A program made the translations under genes and the position numbers. Below are positions 57,232-64,000 of a stretch of DNA of 64,000 nucleotides, piece after piece. The stretch is from Mesorhizobium hawassense (GTDB lineage Bacteria > Pseudomonadota > Alphaproteobacteria > Rhizobiales > Rhizobiaceae), in assembly GCF_003289945.1 (NCBI RefSeq), contig NZ_QMBP01000003.1, forward strand, positions 434,001 through 498,000, in the 5' to 3' direction. The notes beneath the pieces are model-generated. The model was not told the origin of the DNA. It searched no databases and was given only the letters and a program-made list of their open reading frames with translations. How positions within the stretch are numbered: position 1 is the first letter of the stretch; the number at the start of each line of letters is the position of its first letter.

Positions 57232-57347
57232 TTTCTAACATATTGATTTAGCGTAATATTTTTCGGACCAGACGATAAAACCGGGAACCGGCGTGTGCTT
57301 ACGCTGTTGGTGCAGCGGCGAATGCCAGCTTCTCAGTGAATCAACAG

Positions 57348-58001
57348 CTAATTTTCGACACCACATAGAGGATCTTGCCGCTCATTATAGATAGGCACCC
57401 ATTGAATCGTTATTTTGCAGCTGTAATTGTACGAGACATGCCCCAAAACGTCTTTTTTGTGATCCTCGCCTGTCGATACTATTTTTATTTCATGTTCCGG
57501 TCCAATGCCTCGGCCCTTAAGGCTTTGATTTATAAGTTCGTTACACCAATTACCTGGATTGGAACCTCCACCGACCCACCCTGAGGTTTGTGAGATGTCT
57601 TCACTCCTGGCCCAACCAGATTGGCCGAACTCCGGTCGGGGGCAAGTTTTATAAGTTACTGGCTTTTTGCAAACCTGCGCTATAGCCACATCGACCATCT
57701 TCTCACGGCAAGTCCTGACGTTGAATAGTTCCCCCCCAAGTTGGTCCTGAGTAACGTTCTCGAACGTTTTCACCAACACTTGGCCAGATACGTCAGCAGA
57801 TCCATTCCCTACAATCTTGGTGATGATGTTGCCCACGGTAGCGTCAAGCTTGCCATTGGCGTCGACGGTCGTGGATTTACCGGACGTTTCAATCTCTCCG
57901 CAAATCCTGATCGCAAATGTAGAAACATCGTCCAGGCAGCTTGCAAAGGCGGGAGCCGATGGCAAACAAGCTATAACCAAAGCGAAAAGTAACCTTTTCA
58001 T
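57348..58001 (-). CDS. Secreted Cys-rich hypothetical protein
   Basis: 217 aa. Signal peptide MKRLLFALVIACLPSAPAFA then mature SCLDDVSTF. Ten or so Cys (RICGE, RTCREK, QVCKK, KTCPRPE, NWCNEL, YSCK, LCGVEN) suggest disulfides and periplasmic or outer location. No known family. Lower GC than the core. Upstream of it lies a 464-bp stretch with only a weak small ORF. Confidence 0.7.
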   Translation of the reverse strand: MKRLLFALVIACLPSAPAFASCLDDVSTFAIRICGEIETSGKSTTVDANGKLDATVGNIITKIVGNGSADVSGQVLVKTFENVTQDQLGGELFNVRTCREKMVDVAIAQVCKKPVTYKTCPRPEFGQSGWARSEDISQTSGWVGGGSNPGNWCNELINQSLKGRGIGPEHEIKIVSTGEDHKKDVLGHVSYNYSCKITIQWVPIYNERQDPLCGVEN

Positions 58002-58115
58002 GCTGGCCTCCTTCGCGGACGTCTTGCAGAATGCCAATGGTACACGCGTGTTGCAAGGATATTATGTTGCAGAATTGCTGGAAGGCTGAGTTTTTATAGG
58101 ACGGACCGATCCAGG

Positions 58116-58298
58116 CTACTTTTGTCGAGGCTCGTGCGGGCCGCGCATCTGTTCAAGTGGGCGGGTCAACTCACGGACTTCCCGGCGGCGGGCTCCCACC
58201 TCGTCGGTGCGATCGAAGGCCCGGCGGGTGTACGGCTTGGTCCATTTGCCAGTCTTCGGCGAGATGACGGTCCACCAGCACTTCGGAGTTGCGGTCAC
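58116..58298 (-). pseudogene. Small or truncated reading frame of unknown nature
   Basis: 60-aa frame starting GTG with KCWWTVISPKTGKWTKPYTR and an Arg/Glu-rich end. The same frame continues upstream without a start codon to a stop near 58335 (reading RPGAEFECTV), so it may be the remnant of a larger gene. The rest of 58002-58465 shows nothing convincing apart from a tRNA-3'-end-like sequence near 58402-58421. Confidence 0.3.
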
Positions 58299-58465
58299 AG
58301 TGCATTCAAATTCTGCGCCTGGCCGTTGTCTAAGACGGTCACCGATCTTCTATCTTGAGAAATTACCTCGTACAAACAATGACATACGAGTGCCCGGTTT
58401 TATCCCGTCGGGCGCGCCAAAAATAACTTTTCTATGTAGCGGAACCTCGATAGCACGCCAGCCGC

Positions 58466-59248
58466 CTACGTTAGATATAGGGGTGACCGATTGTCGTTTG
58501 CCGACAACCATCGCAAATAGCCATCTACAGATGGGCCTCCAAGGTTGATCGCAAATTCTTCTCCAAATATGCAGATAACTCCGTAAAGTTCATTCTCATC
58601 TGTCACTAAAATTGAATACTCGTGGAGAACTTGGTGGTTTGAGTCACCGTCAAAAAATACATGGTCTTCATGATATATTCGACGCCGACTGATAGGCCAC
58701 TTTTCTGGCTGATCCCCGCGCCGTACGAAGCGGCGAATGGGCTTTAGCTCCTCTGAAGCAATCATTTGCGCTACGGTGATACCTCCCTCTAGCGCCTTGG
58801 CTACATACGCTTCGGTGGCGATCTTTGCTATGAAACGAGCAAGCAACCGCTCGTCAATTGGTTCCGAGAAGGGGAGACAAAACGTGCCTCTTCGCGCATT
58901 GTTCACAGTCCGCACAAACTGGACATCGTCCTTGGCGTGCCAAGCGCCTACCGACGTTCCTTCGTCAGGTGAAGTTCGTAGAGCAATCGGGACTGCCGCC
59001 TGTGGAAAGGTGCCATACTGAAACGGGATAACACCGCGCTTGTTCGTAATCTGTTGGCGACCCCTCAGGTTTTGGAAGTGCGTCGACGACAGGATCGGCT
59101 CTTCTATCTTCGACGCAAAATAATTATTGCATTTGTCACAAACTATTCCACGAGCAAGGATGTGCTCCTTGTTTCCAAGAGATTCAGGAATGACATGCTC
59201 TACGCTCCGCGACGTCGACGTGTCATGCTCGCAAAAGACGCACCACAT
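58466..59248 (-). CDS. HNH endonuclease domain protein
   Basis: 260 aa. HNH_5-type: CVFC (3-6), EHVIPESLGNKEH (His18 and following), CDKCNN (37-42). A zinc-bracketed nuclease, then an alpha/beta C-terminal region of unknown fold. ATG overlaps the ASCH gene by 26 nt. Last of a three-gene minus-strand set. Confidence 0.85.
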   Translation of the reverse strand: MWCVFCEHDTSTSRSVEHVIPESLGNKEHILARGIVCDKCNNYFASKIEEPILSSTHFQNLRGRQQITNKRGVIPFQYGTFPQAAVPIALRTSPDEGTSVGAWHAKDDVQFVRTVNNARRGTFCLPFSEPIDERLLARFIAKIATEAYVAKALEGGITVAQMIASEELKPIRRFVRRGDQPEKWPISRRRIYHEDHVFFDGDSNHQVLHEYSILVTDENELYGVICIFGEEFAINLGGPSVDGYLRWLSANDNRSPLYLT

Positions 59249-59696
59249 TAGTCCCGCCCTCTTCCTCAAATGAAGCCAATTGGTGAAGGCGCTTTGCCTC
59301 CGACGCGGTTATTCGAGAAAGCACCTGCGGTGGATGGAACCCTTGCTTCCAGTCACGCAACTGCTCGATTCCGATTGGCTTTATCCGTTGAACCTTCGAA
59401 AGGCGGATGCCTATCGCCTCTCGCGCTCCCAAAAAGTAACGGTCAAAATCGCTACGATTGATCGCGATGCGATCAAAGTAGGTTTCCCAGACAGCTTGGG
59501 GCGTACCCCGAAGGATCGTGTCTATGACCGTAACTCCCGCTACAGCACCTACTGGCCGCGTGACATAGATCCATAGGCGCGCGCCCACCTCTATGGGCGG
59601 AATCCGACGACGAAGTTCGACCGTTTTATTGCCGGACAAAATCGCCTCCGCAAACGCGGGACGAATTGAAATGATTGCTTCAGTGAGTTTTGCCAA
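59223..59696 (-). CDS. ASCH-domain protein
   Basis: 157 aa. ASCH/PUA-like RNA-binding fold: IISIRPAFAEAILSGNKTVE LRRR region, followed by GARLWIYVTRPVGAVAGVTV. ASCH domains bind RNA or nucleotides; some act as N4-acetylcytidine amidohydrolases or toxins. Overlaps the large fusion gene by 17 nt, so tightly coupled. Confidence 0.87.
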   Translation of the reverse strand: MAKLTEAIISIRPAFAEAILSGNKTVELRRRIPPIEVGARLWIYVTRPVGAVAGVTVIDTILRGTPQAVWETYFDRIAINRSDFDRYFLGAREAIGIRLSKVQRIKPIGIEQLRDWKQGFHPPQVLSRITASEAKRLHQLASFEEEGGTNVVRLLRA

Positions 59697-61839
59697 TGGA
59701 CCACCCGCACGCGAGGATAGAGTCGATCTGCTCGCTTGAGAGTGAGACGGCAGATATCAGGTTCGCTGGGCCTACCGCATCGAAGCGCTTTAACGTTCCG
59801 AATGTCACCGGCGAGGGGAATGCCATCAAATTGTCAAATGTGGTTAAGAGCAAATCGTCCGTTGCAGAAAAACCGTCGGACTTGTCGATTACCAATCGTC
59901 TGTCAGATTTAGGATCCAGCTGCGATTTGGAAACTACAATGGAATTGACAATTCGTGCCACGGCTACAGCGGCTCCGCGCCCATTGCCCTTCCCCTTCGA
60001 CTCGTAAAATATGATAGGAGCACCGGCGCTCATTTTCTTCGCCGATCGTGGCGAATTGACGTAGCCACGTAAAGAAAGGAACGCCGCGTCGCGGTTCGCT
60101 ACAAACGCCAAATTTGGTTGAACCGCCGTGCCTAACAACTCGTCGGCGTATGCTCGTGTTATCGGAACAATAACTCCGCAACGCCCGGGCCAAACCAAGA
60201 GCGTTGGGCCAAGCAGGTCTTCCAAAACGGCAACGCCGACCCTCGCTTTGGTTCCGTTAGGCGTCTGGATGTCAATCTCTTTGCCGGTAGAGGCCGCAGG
60301 TAGTGCGTCAGGTAGAATAAGCCCCGTTCGCCGCCGCACCTGTTGAACAACGGCAGGCCATGTGCTTGCTGAGCAAGGTTTCCCAACTGCAATTTTGAAG
60401 AACGCTGACGAATTCCCGTGCCGATGAAATCCTCGCGCAACAGCGAGTTTATGGACGATCGATTGCCCCGGAAGATGAGCCAATTCGATCGTGACAGGTG
60501 CGCCTTGGCTCGATGCCCGTATTAGCGCACTTAAGAGATAATCTGCGTACAACTCGGCATCGTGTTCGTGTCGAACATGTACAACCATTTTCGCGATAGG
60601 TTCGACGCCCTTGGGAACTTGAATCATGCCTGCCGCAACGATGCGCCCCCCGCATTCAATTCCTTCGCGGTAGACGAGTTCCTCCGAGGAAGCCTTTATC
60701 AGTTCTGAGACTGTCGAGGCAGCGACACCTGCCTCCAATAGATAACTGCACAATTTTGCACTATCTATTGACCCTATTTCGAACCCTTGGCCATGCAAGC
60801 CGACCCCGGAAGTGCCGAGAGGTTCGGGTAATAAGTCTAGAACTTCTTCGACTGTCGCTATGTCAATTCCAATCGTCGAAAGAAGTTCATTGCGCGCGTT
60901 TAGGATCGGACCATCACGCGTAATAAACGCCGCGGCGCGCGAGATGACGGCATGCGCAAGATGCCTTGCGTCGCTCTTGGCTTGTTCGGTGCCTACCCCC
61001 TTCGCATTTCGCTGCACGAATACCGTGTCGTAGATTTGGTTTGCCAATTCATGTAACGCGGCTCCGTCAGGCTTTGGCAATCGTGGTAGCTGCAAAGCCA
61101 TTTGAAGGACAGGGTCGGCAGTAGGCGCCCTAGATGTTCGACGAAGTTCGGCTACGAATTCGTCCGCGACAGCAAGACGAATTGTATGTCCTAGTGCTTC
61201 ACCAAACAGCCTACGAGCATGCTCCGATTGATTTCTCTCTCTCACAAGATCGAAGTACACATTCAAATCGAATGCAAAAACCGGGGCTTCCCCGGGATTG
61301 CGATGGCGTACTGCGAGATCAGTCAAAGCCGCCGCTTGGACCGGCGTCGCAAGGGAAAAAAGGTTGTCAGTGTCGAGTTGACGCGAATGAACAATGATCT
61401 TCCGCCCGCGCGTTTTTCCTCCAGCACGCTCAAGCACTGCCTCAAAGCCGCTTTTGGCGTAAAATGCGAGTGCCCCAGAAAGATCGGACGCTATGTCTGC
61501 TCGAATGGACATAAATCCCAAGCGTTCAAGGTCTGAAACAAGTGATCTGAGCAAAGTCGACGCGACACCAATCTTACGCGCCTTGCGGATCGACGCGATC
61601 TGTTGGATTTTTGCGTTGGGAAACACGCCACTGTGCAAGAGATAGCCGGCAAAGGTGCGAGAATTCCCATCGTTAGTGACGGCCACAAGCAACCGGCCGC
61701 GCCCAATTGCGTCTTCAAACGCCCTCGCCGGCAAAAAACCAAGCGCATCTTTTTCAGAGTCGGCGAGGGCTTGAACCTCTTGAAGAAGCGAGGTCAGTAC
61801 TCCGACGTCTCGTTCTATGCTGACACTAGGCCGCTTCAT
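59680..61839 (-). CDS. GNAT-PIN-GNAT-like-ASCH-like multidomain protein
   Basis: 719 aa. Residues 10-155: GNAT acetyltransferase (RKARKIGVASTLLRSLVSDL, acetyl-CoA loop). 186-320: PIN nuclease with Asp191, Glu227/231, Asp290, Asp309 all present. About 395-490: a second GNAT-like region (VHKLAVARGFHRHG). 560-719: ASCH/PUA-like part (APIIFYESKGKGNGRGAAVA, VTFGTLKRFDAVGPA). The combination suggests RNA modification or cleavage. First gene of the set; ATG at 61839. Confidence 0.8.
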   Translation of the reverse strand: MKRPSVSIERDVGVLTSLLQEVQALADSEKDALGFLPARAFEDAIGRGRLLVAVTNDGNSRTFAGYLLHSGVFPNAKIQQIASIRKARKIGVASTLLRSLVSDLERLGFMSIRADIASDLSGALAFYAKSGFEAVLERAGGKTRGRKIIVHSRQLDTDNLFSLATPVQAAALTDLAVRHRNPGEAPVFAFDLNVYFDLVRERNQSEHARRLFGEALGHTIRLAVADEFVAELRRTSRAPTADPVLQMALQLPRLPKPDGAALHELANQIYDTVFVQRNAKGVGTEQAKSDARHLAHAVISRAAAFITRDGPILNARNELLSTIGIDIATVEEVLDLLPEPLGTSGVGLHGQGFEIGSIDSAKLCSYLLEAGVAASTVSELIKASSEELVYREGIECGGRIVAAGMIQVPKGVEPIAKMVVHVRHEHDAELYADYLLSALIRASSQGAPVTIELAHLPGQSIVHKLAVARGFHRHGNSSAFFKIAVGKPCSASTWPAVVQQVRRRTGLILPDALPAASTGKEIDIQTPNGTKARVGVAVLEDLLGPTLLVWPGRCGVIVPITRAYADELLGTAVQPNLAFVANRDAAFLSLRGYVNSPRSAKKMSAGAPIIFYESKGKGNGRGAAVAVARIVNSIVVSKSQLDPKSDRRLVIDKSDGFSATDDLLLTTFDNLMAFPSPVTFGTLKRFDAVGPANLISAVSLSSEQIDSILACGWSIGKTH

Positions 61840-62095
61840 CGCTCAGAGAGTCTTGGTGAGATTCGGGCTGGATTGGAATGTCATAAGTTGATTACTAGCA
61901 GAGAACTGCACAGGCGCAACGCCGCTCGTGTAACGGGATCTCGTCCGATTGGGCTTGGACACTTATAATGCGCTCGCATGGCTGGTGGCGGTGGAACCAG
62001 AAGCGCAAAAATCCTGACAAGACAACTTTATTAGATTTCGGCCCGTGTGACGTCGCGAATCACCTCTATAACTGCCGAGATCAGTGCGGCTCATC

Positions 62096-63631
62096 TCACC
62101 CCAGCGTCTCCCTGATCGCCGCCGCCAGCCTCTCCACCCCTTCCCTTGTCTGCGCCGCGTCGCACGCGGCATAGCCCAGCACCAGCCCCTGGGTCGGCGC
62201 GGTGTTCTGGAAATATTTCGACAGCGGCGAGACGTTGATCGCCCTTTTCGCCGCCGCCTGGCTGACCTTGATGTCGTCGATGCCTGCCTTGAGATAGCCC
62301 ACCACCTGGATGCCGGCTTCGGCGGGGGAGAGGGTGATCTCGTCGCGCAGGCGCTCGGCCACGATCTCTCGGAAAAGCTGGCGGCGCTGGGCGTAGATGC
62401 GGCGCATGCGCTTCAGGTGCCGGCTCATATGGCCTTCGGTGATGAAATCGGCGAGCGCGGCCTGCAAGAGCAGCGGCGCGAATTGGCCGGTGGTGGAGAG
62501 CGCGTTGACGATGCGGCCGGCGAGCTCCGGCGGGAGCACCATGAAGCCGATGCGCAGCGCGGGGAACAGGAGCTTGGCGAAGGTGCCGACATAGATGACG
62601 CGGCCGGCGCGGTCCATGCTCTGGATCGCCGGCACGGGCCTGCCTTGAAAGCGGTATTCGCCGTCGAAATCGTCCTCGATCACCCAGGCGTTGGCGGTCT
62701 CGGCGATGTCGAGCAGGCGCAGCCGCTCCTCCATGCGCATGGTGATGCCGAGCGGATGCTGGCAGGCCGGCGTCACATAGATGAGGCGGGGCGAAAACTC
62801 CGGCGCGTCTGACTCTTTGTTGGAGCATGATCTTTGTCCGAGAACCGGTTCCCACTTCTCGGGATCATGCTCAAAACGCCAGCCGCGCTCCTGGTCGACC
62901 GGGATGGGCAGGATCTTTGCGCCGGCCACGGTGAAGGCGGCCTTGGCGCCGTAATAGCCGGGCTCCTCCATCCACACCGTGTCGCCGGGGTCGAGCAGCA
63001 GGCGGGCCAGAAGATCGAACGCGGCCTGCGCGCCGGTGGTGACGACGATCTGCTCGGGACGGCAGCGCACGCCGCGCGCGGAGAACAGATAGCCGGCGAT
63101 CGCCTCCTTCAGCGCCGGATGGCCGGTGACGTCATAGGTGCCGAACAGCGTCTCGCCGCCATGGCTGGCGCGGCGCGCCACCAGCCGGCCCCAGACGCCG
63201 AAGGGAAAGCTCTCGTGATCCGGCATGCCGGGGTGGAAGGCGACATGGCCCGGCCTGCCGTGGTGATAGGGCTGGCTGAGCAGCTCCTCGCCACGGCGCG
63301 AGGGTGTGCGCAACGGCATGGGCGCCGCTTGGGCCGGTGTTTCGCGCGGGCCTTCGGGCAGGTCGACGATGACCGGGCGAGCGCCCTGGCGGTTGGCGAG
63401 GTAGCCTTCTGTGACGAGCTGGTCGTAAGCGGCGACGATGGTGTTGCGGCCAAGGCCGAGCTCGGCGGCCAGGGCGCGGGTCGAGGGCAGCTCCGAGCCC
63501 GGCGCCAGCGTGCGGTCGCGGATGATGGCGACGAGGCCGTGATAAAGCTGGCGGGACAGATGCTCGGGGCTGGCGCGGTTCACCGCCAGCATGTCGAGCG
63601 GGAAGGCCTGGGGTTTGGGGTGGGGGCGCAT
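62096..63631 (-). CDS. MocR/PdxR-type GntR regulator with aminotransferase domain
   Basis: 511 aa. GntR winged HTH (residues 25-90: LPSTRALAAELGLGRNTIVA), then a PLP-dependent class I aminotransferase-like domain with EEPGYYGAKAAF, VIEDDFDGEYRF and the Schiff-base Lys region VGTFAKLLFPALRIGF. Domain length normal except for about 20 extra residues encoded by a palindromic repeat near 62823-62872. Likely regulates PLP- or GABA-related metabolism. Confidence 0.9.
   Translation of the reverse strand: MRPHPKPQAFPLDMLAVNRASPEHLSRQLYHGLVAIIRDRTLAPGSELPSTRALAAELGLGRNTIVAAYDQLVTEGYLANRQGARPVIVDLPEGPRETPAQAAPMPLRTPSRRGEELLSQPYHHGRPGHVAFHPGMPDHESFPFGVWGRLVARRASHGGETLFGTYDVTGHPALKEAIAGYLFSARGVRCRPEQIVVTTGAQAAFDLLARLLLDPGDTVWMEEPGYYGAKAAFTVAGAKILPIPVDQERGWRFEHDPEKWEPVLGQRSCSNKESDAPEFSPRLIYVTPACQHPLGITMRMEERLRLLDIAETANAWVIEDDFDGEYRFQGRPVPAIQSMDRAGRVIYVGTFAKLLFPALRIGFMVLPPELAGRIVNALSTTGQFAPLLLQAALADFITEGHMSRHLKRMRRIYAQRRQLFREIVAERLRDEITLSPAEAGIQVVGYLKAGIDDIKVSQAAAKRAINVSPLSKYFQNTAPTQGLVLGYAACDAAQTREGVERLAAAIRETLG
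62823..62872. repeat. 50-bp palindromic repeat inside the MocR coding region
   Basis: Ends GAGCATGATC / GATCATGCTC, inner arms CCGAGAA / TTCTCGG. Same kind as the short palindromes scattered in rhizobial genomes. It is read through in frame, giving HDPEKWEPVLGQRSCSNK. Confidence 0.8.
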
Positions 63632-63700
63632 GGGCTATGTCGCGCCGTGTGTGCGATGGCGTGCCGAGACAGGCTTGTCCTGTAAGGTCGAGTTCCTTCG

Positions 63701-63868
63701 CCCCCCTCTCTGTCCTGCCGGACATCTCCCCCTTAAGGGGGGAGATTGGCAGTTCGAGCGCCTCGCTTCTCTTTGCAACGTTGGCGATAGGCCAAAGCCG
63801 CCGCGACATCCGATCTCCCCCTTTGAGGGGGAGATGCCCGGCAGGGCAGAGAGGGGGGCCTCGCGCCG
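63701..63868. repeat. RIME-like palindromic element
   Basis: CGCCCCCCTCTCTGTCCTGC at the left and GCAGGGCAGAGAGGGGGGCC at the right are inverted; inner arms are CATCTCCCCCTTAAGGGG and CCCCCTTTGAGGGGGAGATG. Middle about 70 bp unique. Non-coding; fills most of the 369-bp stretch between the MocR gene and the right edge of the window. Confidence 0.85.
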
Positions 63869-64000
63869 CCGCGTGATGATTTTCCGATGTCCCATCCGCC
63901 CATCCTGCCACAGCCGTGACCGCGCACAACTGGTTCCTTCATTTTCCGGAAAACTGGCCCTCGCGAGGGAGACAGAGCGGCGTAGACTTCTCTCGCTGAC

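Noticed and set aside
58402..58421. Possible tRNA gene or third att site
   Set aside because: Only the last 12-13 bases resemble a tRNA end; no cloverleaf can be drawn and the T-loop is not canonical. Kept only as a weak remark.

Overview
The window looks like chromosomal DNA of a Mesorhizobium-type alphaproteobacterium (Rhizobiales). Evidence: high GC and GC-ending codons over most of its length, the rhizobial sorbitol/mannitol (smo/mtlK) gene order, a rhizobial urease cluster broken up by extra genes, NodF/NodE-like genes, an aqpS-type arsenic operon, and many short palindromic intergenic elements of the RIME/MITE kind. No genus was proven by comparison; this is recognition only.

Layout. 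(1) Bases 1-11751, polyol use, mostly on the minus strand: smoE-smoF-smoG-smoK-smoS-mtlK, a HAD phosphatase and a pentulose kinase cut by the left edge. Upstream are a LysR regulator, a DUF1127-like small protein, the SorC-type regulator (smoC) and a plus-strand HAD hydrolase. (2) 12146-22332, urease: ureD-A-(DUF1272)-J-B // ureC-(two hypothetical genes)-GST-ureE-F-(DUF3995)-G, then a class II aldolase-like gene. (3) 22537-33110, a mixed core segment: an orphan nodF/nodE-like pair, a second GST, an H1-like basic protein, a FrcK-like kinase, a mutarotase-like protein, a membrane coiled-coil protein, a D,D-carboxypeptidase, a Usp protein and a DUF1003 protein, separated by dispersed repeats. (4) 33327-57231, a genomic island in the 3' end of tRNA-Arg(CCG), bounded by 45-bp imperfect copies of the tRNA 3' half, with a tyrosine integrase at the right end. 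(5) 57232-62095, a lower-GC accessory patch: a secreted Cys-rich protein and a compact three-gene set (GNAT-PIN-GNAT-like-ASCH-like fusion, ASCH protein, HNH nuclease). (6) 62096-64000, back to core-like sequence: a MocR/PdxR regulator and a RIME-like repeat.

The island is a stress and metal-resistance cassette. Its left operon (CPA2 antiporter, UspA, two MutS-domain-V ATPases, DUF190 PII-like protein) sits behind a clear fluoride (crcB-motif) riboswitch with a promoter, aptamer and rho-independent terminator all visible. Then come a ChrB-domain protein plus MFS exporter (apparently a leaderless transcript), arsR/arsO/MFS, a ZntR-like regulator with a Zn/Cd/Pb ATPase, a MerR-controlled Cys-rich membrane protein/thioredoxin/CcdA/YnfA-like module, and arsR-arsC-aqpS-arsC-arsH. 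Next to the integrase lies a three-gene set encoding a PD-(D/E)XK nuclease-like protein (sce7726-like), a beta/sce7725-like protein and a zinc-ribbon RES-domain protein.

The best candidates for undescribed biology are the nuclease/beta/RES trio at 52676-55542 and the GNAT-PIN-ASCH / ASCH / HNH trio at 58466-61839, both defence- or toxin-like and both in mobile DNA. The fluoride-switched MutS-like operon is the best-supported regulatory finding.
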